DNA of 64,000 nt from Salvator merianae. Taxonomy: Eukaryota; Chordata; Lepidosauria; Squamata; Teiidae. The notes beneath the pieces were generated by a model. The model was not told the DNA's origin. It saw only the letters and a list, made by a program, of their open reading frames with translations, and ran no database searches. Positions 12,234 through 23,441 of the stretch are shown piece by piece (within the stretch, counting starts at the first letter, position 1; each line of letters starts with the position of its first letter). A program made the position numbers and the translations under genes. The stretch covers positions 44,641,487 to 44,705,486 of the forward strand of contig QVOM02000112.1 of NCBI GenBank assembly GCA_003586115.2. The letters run 5' to 3'.

Positions 12234-14540
12234 ACGGTCTCTGAGGAAGCACTGGCTTTCACTGGTAAGCTGGACCATTCCTACACCGAGTTACTGGCAG
12301 ACTAAGCCCATATTTATATGTACTAGCTTGATAGTGGAGTCAATTCAGGCATCAGCCTTCCTCAGAGACCATTCAAACAGGTGCTGCCTTGGTCAGCTTG
12401 GGGGTTGCTTGTAGTACTACGTTATGGCAATAATTTGCAAACTGCAGCAATCCATCACCAGCATAAGCCTCTTGTCCACCCAGCTAACCTCCCTTCTGGA
12501 TCCTGAGACAGTCCCGTTGAGTGGGCAGAGGCTTTTTTCCCCTTGGTAATGGGGCAGCATGGTCCCACATGCCAAGCTGCTGCTGTGTGTCCATTGTAGT
12601 GGCAAGCTCCAAACTGCTGCTGCTTTCAGACTATGCCACAAGCTGAGCTGCAAGCTTTGGCTAATCCCTCTGGCTTCTATGCTAGTGTTGCTCATGTGCT
12701 CGCTAGTGAGGGACCAAGCACTAGGTTTGATAGGAATGGTGGGGGACAGTCAGGGTGAACGAGCAAGCTGATGGCAGTAGCATACAGAGAAAATGGGCTT
12801 GAAAAGTCAGTCCAGGTTCCAAAGGCTCTCTTCCACTAATGGGCACATGGCTGCAGTATGGAGGTAGGGTGACAGGCATCAATAGGACACACTTTGTGGC
12901 AGGTGGACCACGAGAGCTGGAGACTGAGCAGGCAAGTTTTCACCACAGTGGAAGTTGCACATTATGATTAATAGATCTGAGAAAATTATATTTTTCCTAA
13001 GTATTAATTCCCATATGATGGTGCTTCTTACATGCCAGTGTGACGCTTATGGCAGTAATTACAGCAGTACTGGGAATTGCTTGTAATAGTGGACTTTCTT
13101 TTGTCTGCCCTCAGTTGACCCATTGAAGTAATTTATTAGAAATTGAGAGCAAGCTGGCAGCTCACCACGTTTCATCAAGACTTTTATACAGCACAGGAAG
13201 TATAAAGTGTACTCAAGAGGGCATTGGAAGGGAATGGAGTAAATGGACGATATTCAAGATCTCATAAGCCTTGGTGGGCTTGGAAGATTCACACTCAAAT
13301 ATACTCTTACCTCATTGTGAAGTACACGCTTGAAAAAAATGCATTAAGAATAAGAACCAAACTTGTGCTGCAAATAAATAGCTTTGCATAGTGATATCTG
13401 CTGTGTTATGATAATAAATTTGAGGCAATGGTACATTCAGTATATTAAAAAAGCAATATATTCCTTTAGCAATTCTGAATACACACAATATAAATGGTTT
13501 GCATGCCTATTCAGTGTGTTTTCCTACAGAAGCTTTGCCAGATGATCTTTCAGGCTGTATTTCAAATGCTTTTTGATACGGTTCTCTGGAGCACAATAAG
13601 GAGATTTTTCTTTACAGTAATGACTAACAGATGGTACAATACTTGGACAAATTCCATTTCATATGGCTCTCTTTGGCAATGACCACTGGAAAGAGATACT
13701 GAGATACCATGGCTGTGCATATGTTTTCAAGACTGACACATGGAACAATTTTGATTCAGCTGCTTAACCATGCAACCCAATTGTTTATTCTCCTAAATAC
13801 ACATTAGCAGGAGGAGGCACACCTTCCCTTACAAGAGGTCCTGGTGCTAAGAAAGCAACCAACACAGAACAGAAGCCTGACAGAGAAAAAAAAAAAAAAG
13901 CAAAGCCCAGAAAAGTAAAGACAACATTGTTCTTATTCCTTTTGGACTAGTAGCAGATGCGTATAATATACTTTTAAACGAAACTTCTCTGAATGTTCAA
14001 TTCCACCATTTTTTTCCTAAGTGAATAACAGAGAGAAAGCTACATCAATCACAATTTTATGATATGTGGATCTTCCTCTTAGGCTTTTTTTAAAAGGAAA
14101 GGGTTTATCTTGCTCAGTATGAAGTTGGCATAGATGGAAAATAAAGCATAGGTGTGAAACTGTACATGAATTGTTGTTAATAAAGTGAAGAATCAGCATT
14201 CATAGTACTAGTTCATATTTCAGATACAGAGGTTCAACTGCTTAAATCATAAAGTTAGTCCTCTGATGAAAGCTGGAAAGTTGATATTATGACCTCTGTT
14301 GGGTCCTGTATTCTGTTATGCAGATCTTTTTTTGGGCTCTCAGCTTTCACATTAAAGTCTTCAATAAGAAATGTTAATAACCTCCATAAGCCTCCTCTGC
14401 TTTTTTGTTCCAAAGTTGTATACTGTGGCATAGTACCATGTTGCATACTTCACATTTAAAAGTCCTTCCTTCACTCTCTGTACCTTTGTCTACATTGCAT
14501 CAGCTACGGACGCCATACTTGCAGCTAGCTGGAGTTTACA
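12234..14540. other. unassigned non-coding stretch
   Basis: 12240-12960 is less AT-rich and holds ORFs of 62-107 codons, none with a family signature. It could be an unrecognised transposon body. The remainder is AT-rich and unassigned. Confidence 0.45.
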
Positions 14541-15220
14541 GCAAAGATGTGCAAATTTGATTTGCATATGACCAGCTTGAATGGAAGCAAATGGTTTGAA
14601 CCAGTTCAAGTCAAATGGAACCACCCCTTGTTTGAAAAGGGTTGATTCAATTTGAAACAAACCAAAACTCTTTCTGTACCAATCTTTAATCCCAATCAGA
14701 AGCCTCTGTAGTTGGCTTCTTGACCTCATCAATCTCCATGTACATTCTGCATTAGATACATCATGATCCAGATCAGGGAAGTCCTGATCAAGATCATTGG
14801 TAGACCTGTTTAAATGGATCTAACAGCAGACCAGGGGGCCCTGGTTCAGAACACAGTCTTCTGCATGCCTCCCATGTCCATGACTGTTTTAGACCACTGT
14901 GTTCCATGGTCACAAGCAGTGAACCTGACTGGTCCAGACCCACTGGTTCAGAATAGGGACAGATAAGTGCAGAAAGGGGCCAAAGGTATTTGGCTCAACT
15001 CAATCAAACTGAACAGTTCAATGCAAACTATTTGAAATCAACCCAATCTGGCCCTTTAAATAGGACTTAACATATTTTAATGTTTTGTTTTGTTTTTTAA
15101 AAAATATTCATGAATGGTTCAAGGTTCAATCTAGAATCAGTTTTGTTTGTTTGACCTAGTTCTAGATCAAATGGTTCAATTCTAACTGTGCCAGTGAACT
15201 TCTGATCGTACAGTTCTCCA
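14541..15220. mobile_element. H2 hAT-like MITE split by a nested insertion
   Basis: The left part (aaagatgtgcaaatttg onwards, with gaaccagttcaagtcaaatgg and caccccttgtttgaaaaggg) and the right part (from ggctcaactcaatcaaactg to aacttctgatcgtacagttc) match the two halves of the H2 copy at 20154-20520. The middle is foreign, the P1 element at 14668-14981. Without the insert the element is about 365 bp, the same as the other copy. The body is rich in direct and inverted gaacc/ggttc motifs. No ORF is retained. Confidence 0.7.
14668..14981. mobile_element. P1 element nested in H2
   Basis: The left end ctctttctgtaccaatc and right end gataagtgcagaaaggggcc form an approximate inverted repeat. The interior carries the P1 blocks gatccagatcagggaagtcc, gatcattggtagacctgttt and tggtccagacccactggttc. 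The insertion is flanked by AAA-containing sequence on both sides. Confidence 0.7.
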
Positions 15221-15363
15221 GTTGACAGGGTTTTCCTAGCGGTAGGGCATTTACTTTTACTTTGCTTCTTCTCTTGATGAAGAGTGGGGGAAAGGAACAC
15301 ACCTCATAAAAGGAGTCAGAAAAATGTGGGAATGCTTAAATAATGCTGTAATAATAACAAAAA
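15221..15363. other. AT-rich flank of P5
   Basis: Short spacer between H2 and P5. The longest ORF of the window (180 codons, minus strand, 15257-15799) starts inside P5 and ends here; it has no protein signature. Confidence 0.5.
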
Positions 15364-15947
15364 GGGCCTTTTCGCACTGAGCTCCGTAGTCCGTTCCCAG
15401 TAGTTGGCTTTGGACCGGAGAGGTTGGGGAACGCTTGGTGCCATTCGCACTCCCGGCCAGAGGAACGGACCCGAAGCCGACCAGCAGCGGGAACAGTGTG
15501 AATGGCATCGCTAGTTCATTAAGGCGCTTTACCAGGGGCTCGTTACGAAGCCGACTTTGTAACGGCAGGTAGGCTGCCATGCCGAAAGGGCTATCCCGGG
15601 CATGAAGTTTCGGACCGGGGTACGCAGCATCGTACTGGGTATGAAAACATTGCACCCGGATGTGTAACCTTTGCACCCGGATGTGAAAACTTCGCACCCC
15701 GCATGCGTAGCTGCGCCGGCCACGCCCAATGCCATTGCAAACAGTGCGAAAGCACCATGCCCGATCTTCGCTCCATCGCGCAGGTTGGGATGAAGACAAG
15801 CTTTTACTTGTCTTGCCTTACCCAACATCAGGTTTGAATCGGGTACGAAGTGGCTCGGATCAGGTGAGGCGCGCGCCCGCGGCAGTGCAAAAGCTCCGTT
15901 CTAGTGAACGGACAAGAATGTTCCACTTGCTCAGTGCAAACAGGCCC
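15364..15947. mobile_element. P5 GC-rich non-autonomous DNA transposon (584 bp)
   Basis: The left end gggccttttcgcactgagc and the complement of the right end (gggcctgtttgcactgagc) form a terminal inverted repeat. The element is flanked by AAA on both sides (15361-15363 and 15948-15950), a 3-bp target duplication. It is much richer in CpG than its surroundings and contains internal repeats of a cacccggatgtg motif around 15650-15690. The left 200 bp and part of the interior recur at 46.37 kb. The GC content explains the long antisense ORF. Confidence 0.8.
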
Positions 15948-15950
15948 AAA

Positions 15951-16785
15951 AAGTCTTACAAAAAGTGATGACTAAGTGGAAATTGGCAAATAAATACCTT
16001 TATAAATGAATGCATTAGGAAGGATACACATTGTATGCTTCCTAATTATTGCTCATGTTTATTAAAAGCTTCCACATTGCATTCTAAAGAGCAAAGATAT
16101 AGAAAATGCTGTGGATGATCTCTCCCTATCTTGTAAAGTATGAAGCACACAAACAGGATGAAATAACCTAGAAGTTCATACATTTACTGGCATGCCTAGT
16201 TTGGTTGAAAAGGGGGTCTTTAGTGTGAGAAAGAGGAGGGCATCTCATTTTGAAGCACTATGGAAACATGGGACAGGAGGAGCAGGGGGAGGTGAGAGGC
16301 AGCATTGTGGTAAAGAAACTACTATTTCCCTGTATGTGTGTGTAGCCAGTTCTACATGACTCTTTAAAAGGCTCTATGAGCTCATTCTGAGTCCTAGATG
16401 TAAAGACCAAGGAACATTTAGAGGACCTCAGGCAGGGCCACATTAAGACTCGTGTAGGTCCTATGTACACTTATCTTCACAAGCCTTCCATGGACAAAAT
16501 GCTGGTAATCATAGTGGCTTTTGTTAACAGTGAATTTTGTCAGAATGACAACAAAACAGAGCAAAATGTTTGTCAAAGACCGCAAGAAATCAAAATATTT
16601 TTGCATACACACTACTGCAACATGTAGTGTGTTAGATGTTCTAAGTTATACACAAGTGCAGTGCATAAAATAAAATAAGTGTAAACAATATTAGTTATAA
16701 AAATACCATCCAAATTAATGGAATTTGAACTGATAAAACAGGTAGAATTAAGAGTGTTTGTTTTGACACTAAATAAATATCTTAA
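15951..16785. other. unassigned non-coding stretch
   Basis: AT-rich sequence with no supported gene or repeat. Confidence 0.5.
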
Positions 16786-17455
16786 ACCCTTTCTGCACTT
16801 AACTGTAAATCAGAATTAAGGGTTGTGTGGTCCTATTCTGGGCCTCATTGATCCACACATTAGTGTGGATCTATGAGTCGTCTCTTTCCACTGATCTGCT
16901 CCATCTGCACTATATAGACCATGATCCAGACCAGGGAGGCCCTGATTAGAATCACCAGTAGATCCATTTAAACAGGTCAATTGGTGGACCAGTTTAGGGC
17001 AGAAGGCATGCTTCCATGATTGGGACTAGCGGGGGACTTATTTTGGCAGCACACCACAGTGTACCATTGAAATGAGTCCCACAGAGGCTCTGGGGCTAGG
17101 AACTTTTATTTTTAGCCCTTGAAGTGCTTAGAGCCTGGCCTTGAAGCTTACACATGCTTCACAGCTGGAGTGGAGGCTGGTTTGAACCAGCACCATTGTG
17201 CAGATGGTGCTGTTCCAGATCACTGCACCCCATGGTCTGAATCATGGGCCTTGCAATGCAGAAATGCCCTTTTGTTCAGTACTGAACTCAGCGCTGATTG
17301 AAAACCAAACTGAAAATTGAAAACCTGGTTAAATGGGCCTACTAGTGATCAAGATTAGAACCTCCCTAATCCAGATCAGATGGAGCAGACCAACAGGGGC
17401 CCAGATGTATACTACACAGTCTTAAACCAGATTAGGGGTATGTGCAGAAATGTCC
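16786..17455. mobile_element. P1 family element, long form (about 670 bp)
   Basis: Left end accctttctgcacttaac; right end ggtatgtgcagaaatgtcc; both are flanked by TAA, a possible target duplication. Internal blocks include cacattagtgtggatctatg, gatccagaccagggaggccc and a ctggtttgaaccagcaccat segment. This copy contains most of the sequence scattered among the shorter P1 copies, so it may be closest to full length. Confidence 0.65.
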
Positions 17456-18589
17456 TAACTCTGACTGGAGCTTTAATCACTTTCATCCTTTTTTGAACAC
17501 CCAAGATATGACCTATATGTTAGAACAGCACATATTGGATAAGATGAGAAAGTTTCATTACTCTGTCAGAGAACTCTGGCTTCATGCCAGATCTTTCAGA
17601 CCAGTTTCTGCATAATGGCAGAAGACACAAGTAGTTTGCTGAGCTTCATTTGGAAATGTCTTGTTACTCTTGCCTGCTGGTATGCTAGTGAGAAACCATC
17701 AGCAGACATTCAGATCCAGATTATGAGCTTAAGGGACATTGGATTCACAAGATATATTTATAGTCTGAATTCTACGCAATATTCTTGGATTGAATATTCA
17801 CATTTGAAAATACATTTTATTTATTCTAAGTAGTGTACTTGCTCAAATTGCACACGTAAATTGTGTGTGGAGAATGAACCAAATTAATAATATTTATCAT
17901 GCAGTGTCCTTTTCCAAGATGAGGACAGTAAATGACAAAATTTATTGGCTTACACGATCACTGATAACAGAAAGGGACAGTGGATATAAAACACCCTGAG
18001 AGCCAATTAAAGAATATTATTTGTATCTTTGCTACCAGCTTTCCCAGGCATTCTTCCCTAACAACTATTCTGAAATTTATCTCATTATTATTATGATTGC
18101 AGCAGTTTCATTTGTCATACTCCACTAACCTTCAACACATTATTATGGCTTCCATAAACAAATTCCCTTCGCTATGCATGTCCAAACATGTACAACAGTT
18201 TCCATTAGAAATTGAACACCACTAAAATTACACAATCTTCTGAACTTCCATATATCTATTTTACATGCAGTTAAGTTATGAATATATGGAGGAAAGGCAA
18301 CACAACATTGTATTCTGTTATGAACATCTGGCTCCTTTCTGTGTCATCTGTTTAAGCATCACTCATAGTTCAGAATGGTCATTCTATGTGAGCTGATTTA
18401 TCCAATAGTCTTCAGATCTTATTCGACATCCAGTAACCAGATACAAAGTTAAGCCTTGAAATACTTCATTTCCTGACACAGCTTTGCACTGGATTCATTT
18501 CTGCTCACTTTAAAGTTTGCAGTAAACATATTTTTATACTGTTTGACTTTCAGAGGTGTTGAATTATTATGAAATTCTTCATTCTCAGG
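17456..18589. other. unassigned non-coding stretch
   Basis: AT-rich sequence with no supported gene or repeat. Confidence 0.5.
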
Positions 18590-18734
18590 CTACCTTCAGA
18601 CATCACTTACTTATTCCGCTACTTGGGGATATTCCGGAATAAAGAACAGATACTCTAGAATAAATCACTCCCAGGAGTGCTTTATCCCGGAACATTCAAA
18701 AATAGCAGAATAAATAAATGATGTTTGGAGGCAG
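18590..18734. mobile_element. near-perfect palindromic MITE (145 bp)
   Basis: Two 55-bp arms (18590-18644 and 18680-18734) are inverted copies with scattered mismatches, starting ctaccttcagacatcactta and, on the other strand, ctgcctccaaacatcattta. The loop holds a smaller hairpin, cactcc-ca-ggagtg. No target duplication is obvious, so the superfamily is not assigned. It has no coding capacity. Confidence 0.8.
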
Positions 18735-18949
18735 TTTCAGTTCATTTTGCATTTTATTCTGTATTAAATTGCACTTCAAATATCTTAACTTGATTTAGGG
18801 TGCAGTGTTATACACAGATCATTGCACTTAATAGAAAGAGGATCACAGTGAAGGCAATCATATACACATTGCATGACTCTTTCTTAATTATTACCAAATT
18901 AATTATTTGAAAACTCATGCAGCTTGAGTGCATGATGGCCACAGACCTG

Positions 18950-19185
18950 TAACTGGAATCTGCTTCTGGAATAGTGGCTCAAGTGCAGGGCTAAAACCTA
19001 GATGTTCATGGGTTCAAAACCCCATACTGTCTTGAAAGTTTCCTGAACTAATCACCCCCCACCATCCTAATCAAACTAGTGTGACTGTTGCAGGGGTAAA
19101 AAGGAGAGGTGGACAACTGAGTGCACCAGCTTGGGCTCTTCAGAGGAAAGGCATGATACAAATGCCAGTAAATAAAAATACATAG
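18950..19185 (+). mobile_element. tRNA-derived SINE
   Basis: A tRNA-like head has an A-box-like gtggctcaagtgcaggg and a B-box-like gggttcaaaacccca about 30 bp later, followed by a body and the tail gaaaggcatgatacaaatgc plus an A-rich end. This is the layout of squamate tRNA-SINEs. The promoter boxes are degraded (gggttcaaaac for GGTTCRANNCC). Confidence 0.6.
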
Positions 19186-19674
19186 CACTGTACTGGTAGC
19201 GATTCTATTTGTTTTATCATCTTCCTTGATAAAAAAAATATTATTACAAGCTACAAAAAAAGGGGGGATTTATGATCATACAATAAGATTATACTTCAAG
19301 AAATGTGGCTACGGACACCATTTATATAGATTTCTTTTGGAAAAAACCATATAAACTTATTTGGGGAGTGTATTAAAAGTATACCTTAAATATAGAATTC
19401 CAGGGTTCAATATTATAAATCATTTTAGGAGTGCTTGCTAGAACAATAAAGTAGTTTTGAAATGTTTTTATAGGTGAATCAATGATATAATATAAATTAA
19501 AGTTTCCTGTTTTGGTTAATTTTGTTTAAGAAGCAAAATTAAGATCCTAATTGAAATGACAGAATTAGCTAATTTAATTCCTCAGGGTTTTTTCTGCAAC
19601 AGATTTCATACCATTTTTATACTTTTATGTCTAATAAAGGCTGGCAAAGGCACCTACTTATAGCTGCAACTTCT
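19186..19674. other. unassigned non-coding stretch
   Basis: Very AT-rich with A-runs (for example a g-rich break after poly(A) at about 19255-19267). No gene is supported. Confidence 0.5.
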
Positions 19675-20056
19675 GGACCTGTTCGCACTTACCTCTTAGT
19701 AAGTGCTGGTCCACTCACCGGGTGTGTACACACCAGGACAACTCTTCAGAAGTTGCCACAGGCTGAGGAGCCATCCAATGGTGGACTGCTAAAAAGCAGT
19801 TCACAGCTTGACTGGGAGTGGCTTGATCAGATCACCATGGCAATGTCCTGGTGTGCACGATGTACTGCAAATGTTGCCATAGTGATCTGGCTTGCCCTGG
19901 CCTAGCCACCCATACTTTGTGTGCTGCTGGACCAGAACAGGACTTTTACAGCAGGAGAAGTGCAATTGGCCACCACTGAACCTGATTTTTACTGGCTTGG
20001 TATGCTATTAATATACCTGACCAGACCAGACCAGACCAGTAAATGCAAATAGGCCC
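19675..20056. mobile_element. P-family non-autonomous element
   Basis: The left end ggacctgttcgcacttacc and the complement of the right end (gggcctatttgcatttactgg) match. Just inside the right end is a run of about four ccaga units. Flanking trinucleotides TCT and TAT do not match exactly. The interior is unlike P1, so this may be a separate subfamily. Confidence 0.65.
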
Positions 20057-20065
20057 TATGTCTGT

Positions 20066-20135
20066 GTTTCTACCTATCTGTCTATCTGTCTGTCTGTCTA
20101 TCTAACTATCCATCCATCCATCTCTCTATCTATGG
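20066..20135. repeat. degenerate TCTA/TCTG/TCCA repeat
   Basis: Tetranucleotide units of three kinds in succession, lying directly after the P element and before H2. Confidence 0.85.
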
Positions 20136-20153
20136 CCACATCTCCACTTGTGT

Positions 20154-20520
20154 TAGAGATGTGCAAATTTGTTTCATGCTCATTCAGTTCAAACTGAACC
20201 AAATGGTTTTACCTGGTACAAACTGAACCAAACCACCCCTTTCCAAAAGGGGCTGGTTCAATTTGAACCAAATCAGGGGTGTTCATTCAAACTGGGTCAA
20301 ACCAAATGGTTTGATTCAAACTGTTTAAACTTTATCCCATTCTGTCCTTTTAAAAAAGGCTTTTTAATGTACTTATTTATTTTTAAAATGTTTGTGAACT
20401 TTTACAAACTTTTCAAGTTTCAATCTGGAACCAGTCAAGCTTATTTGACCTGGTTCTAGATCAAACTGAACTCATCCAAACCAAACTGAACCAGCAAACT
20501 TCTGTCTATGTAAATCTCTA
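20154..20520. mobile_element. H2 hAT-like MITE (367 bp)
   Basis: The left end tagagatgtgcaaatttg and right end catgtaaatctcta (as read; complement tagagattta) form short inverted termini. Flanking octamers acttgtgt and gcctgcgt differ only by transitions (5 of 8 identical), consistent with a decayed 8-bp hAT duplication. The interior is dominated by gaacca/tggttc words in both orientations. The 96-codon ORF inside is a by-product of these repeats. Confidence 0.7.
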
Positions 20521-21765
20521 GCCTGCGTCCTCTGAAGAAGGTGCCTGTTGCTACCACATCACCCTTCATGGCAGCATCAAGGAACTTGTCACAATTGTGT
20601 TGCTCCCTTTGTTGGTGCGATCACTGCCAGAAGTGCTTTGATTGCCTCCTCCATCTGCCTGAAGTGGAGCTGCCACCAAACACTATATTTTATCTAGCTG
20701 TCTGCCTGCCTGCTTACTATTAAATCAATACATACAAAAACCAACCAGTTTATATCACTGGAAAAAAAATCTGATCAAAGAGCGCACTGATTATCCCAGA
20801 ATATAGCTAGACAGTCCTCCTCAGGTAAAAATCCACAACAATTTTTTGAATGCTTAGATTCTGCCTTTGTTCCACAGTGTATATGTGGCTTCCAGGTGGT
20901 CTCCCATTTGTCAGTCAGATCCATATCTGCCTAATTTTGTTGGATGCTAGTCACAAGTGGATTGTTTGGTATTTAACAGTGTGTGTGCAGTATGAAGTAA
21001 CTTCTGGCAGCCATTTTACCAGCTGACTCTTAACTTCATATTAGCCAGATGCTGAGTGACAATGCTGTGAGGGAAATGTGTTTAAGTGCATGTGCGTATG
21101 TATAGCACAACTGCAAGAGGATTGCAACCTCTCTTGCTGAATTACTTGCTTGCTAAGAAAGTGCCACTTGTTGTACAGCCATTGTTGGCATTGCACATGC
21201 ACAATACCAAGGAATGGCAGTGGGAGGTGAAGGTGTCTAATATGCTGACAGTGATCCCCTTTTTTCCCCCATATAGATCCAGGGTTACTTGCATGTTGAA
21301 CACAGCTTCAGAAATCCCCACACACTCAAGGAAGGAAAGGGCCAGAAAGCACCTTATGGCTTGTTGTGCTTCTGACAGTTGCTATGTTGAGCAGCACAAA
21401 GTCCTTGATAATGCATTTCGTAGTTCTAAGTGGGTCTTTTGCATTTGCTTCACTAAGCAGTGCTAAGTTTGAATGCACCTAACACTGGAAGAGGGGCTCC
21501 TGCTGAATCCTAGGTCATTTCCATACTCACCTTGCCTGGAGTGGTCCAACTATCCCCATCCACTCTGTTCCAGGATAATATGCGAGGCATTGTGTGCATT
21601 GCGAGAGTGAGGATGCCTACCCTGGCTACAGAACAGACACTCCTAACTGTTTTTCTATCTCAGGTACTACTCTCCTCTGACAGCAATTGGCTCAGGCCCC
21701 ATCACTCCTATGTCACATCTAGTTCGCAAGGGTATGGCTGAGCAAAACAGTCTTTTAAGGCAGTG
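20521..21765. other. unassigned stretch with P-like remnants
   Basis: About 21500-21560 contains aggtcatttccatactcacc, a good match to a P1 left end, but the body after it is not recognised. The 126-codon ORF at 21086-21466 has no domain signature. Confidence 0.4.
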
Positions 21766-22172
21766 GGTGTTTCTGCACTTACCACAATAGAACAGATTAA
21801 TTAGTCTGTTCTATTGTGGTAGTGATCATGCAGTGTGGACACTGTCCACACTGTGGGGCCAGAAACCAGACCTGAAGCCACCTACTGGCATTCATGATGC
21901 AAATGCAGTAGCTGTGCCCCATTCTCACCATGGAAGTAGCTGAGAAGCCTCCAGCCACTGCCATGGTGACTGGCAGGCCCACACAGCATGTTGGCATGCA
22001 CAGGCCCAATCAGCTGATTGTGCCAGTGTGTTGGGCCTCATGATGCCCCAATCAGGTCATGTGATGCTGTGTGGGCCTGCCAGTTGCCATGGCAACCGCT
22101 GGCCACTTTTTGGGCATGGTAAGGGTGGGGCACAGCTACCAGCATTCACAGAGGTTGAAATCCAACTTTTTT
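21766..22172. mobile_element. P3 element with subterminal hairpin
   Basis: The left end gggtgtttctgcacttacc runs straight into a perfect hairpin: arms of 16 bp at 21781-21796 and 21805-21820 (accacaatagaacaga and its complement), loop ttaattag. Downstream are a cagtgtggacactgtccaca inverted motif and a ctaccagcattcacag block also found in the P3 copies at 25.7 and 52.2 kb. The right end is not resolved. Confidence 0.65.
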
Positions 22173-22192
22173 AAATTTTCTGCACATCTCTA
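22173..22192. mobile_element. solitary H2-like terminus
   Basis: aaattttctgcacatctcta is the complement of tagagatgtgcagaaaattt, an H2-type end. No partner end was found nearby; the P3 element may have inserted into, and replaced, its body. Confidence 0.45.
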
Positions 22193-22932
22193 GTCTGGAT
22201 CTACCTGGTCCACTACAGTTTTTGGCTACTCACTGAAAGTACCCTGGGTGAGAACACTGAATCAGGGACCAAAAGTTCTATGAGTCAGTATTCTCCTCGT
22301 TAAGAGCAGTGGCAGGTGTGCAGACAGCAAACTGCCACCACAGTGGGTGATCTGTTGCCAAATGAAAATCACTCAAGGAGTGATCATTATGGGGCAGGTT
22401 CTTCCATTGTGCGGAACCTGCTTTAGTTCTCTTCTTGCTAGCCATCACTCCTCCTACCTAGAAAAAGGTAGTGACACATTGCTGCAGCATCTGCCAAGAA
22501 AACTTCATGTAGTCACCAGGAATCAGGCTCAAAGGTATGGAACAGCAACAACTCTCCCAAACTTGCAAAATGCTCTCCCTCTCATTTAGCCTCTGAAAAT
22601 TAAGCTGTAGACTGTGATCAGCAGGGGAATGGTGAACAAGAACAGAAAACATCTGCAATCCTACATCAGTGAAAAAAGTTTAAAATACAAGAATTGAGTA
22701 AAAAGCTAAAATTCTCATCTCATTTCTTTAAATATTCCTATCTGCACCTGAGCCATTTTGTCTGTTCATCTGATGCATGTGTAACAATTATGCCAAAAAG
22801 ATCTATAGTGGTTTACTGAAGTGCTGTAGTCTGGCTGGCCAGAGATATGTAAACCTTTAATAAGATCATACTGTATAAGCTTATTAAAAAGGGAGGGGAG
22901 AATCAAAGACTTTTAAATATTGTTTATAATGA
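22193..22932. other. unassigned non-coding stretch
   Basis: No supported gene or repeat. Confidence 0.5.
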
Positions 22933-23110
22933 TTGCACTCTAGGGGTGTGCACGAAGCTTCGTGGCATTCGATTTTCGATCGAATTTCGTGATTCCGTGA
23001 CCTTCGCATCGAATGCGAAGGGCACCAGAAATCACGAATGCGAATTGCGAAGGTCCCTCAATTTTTCGAAGTATTTCGGGACCTTCGCAATTTGCCAAAG
23101 TCTCACCTCT

Positions 23111-23441
23111 CTAGGCTGTCAGCGCTGGCGCTGACAGCCTAGGGTGAATCAGCCAGCCAGCAGCGAGTGGAAGTGCAGAAAATTCAACGGAAGGGAGGGA
23201 TTCCCTACCCGTTGATTTTCCTTCTCTTCCCCTCACTGACTCACCCCCCTAGGCTGTCAGCGTGAGCGCTGACAGCCTAGGGTGAATGAGGCAGCCAGCA
23301 GCGAGTGGAAGTGCAGAAAATTCAACGGAAGGGAGGGATTCCCTACCCGTTGATTTTCCTTCTCTTCCCCTCACTGACTCACCCCCCCTAGGCTGTCAGC
23401 GCGAGCGCTGACAGCCTAGGGTGAATGAGGCAGCCAGCAGA
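23111..23441. repeat. palindromic array A inside H1, 138-bp unit
   Basis: Three unit starts at 23111, 23249 and 23388 (periods 138 and 139). Each begins with a near-perfect palindrome, ctaggctgtcagcg and its complement around a short centre. The first two units also contain a second hairpin, gaaaattcaacgg facing ccgttgattttc. The third unit passes into array B after about 50 bp. Confidence 0.93.

Noticed and set aside
15257..15799. 180-codon minus-strand ORF, the longest in the window
   Set aside because: It lies mostly in the GC-rich P5 transposon, where stop codons are rare by composition, crosses the element boundary, and shows no protein signature.
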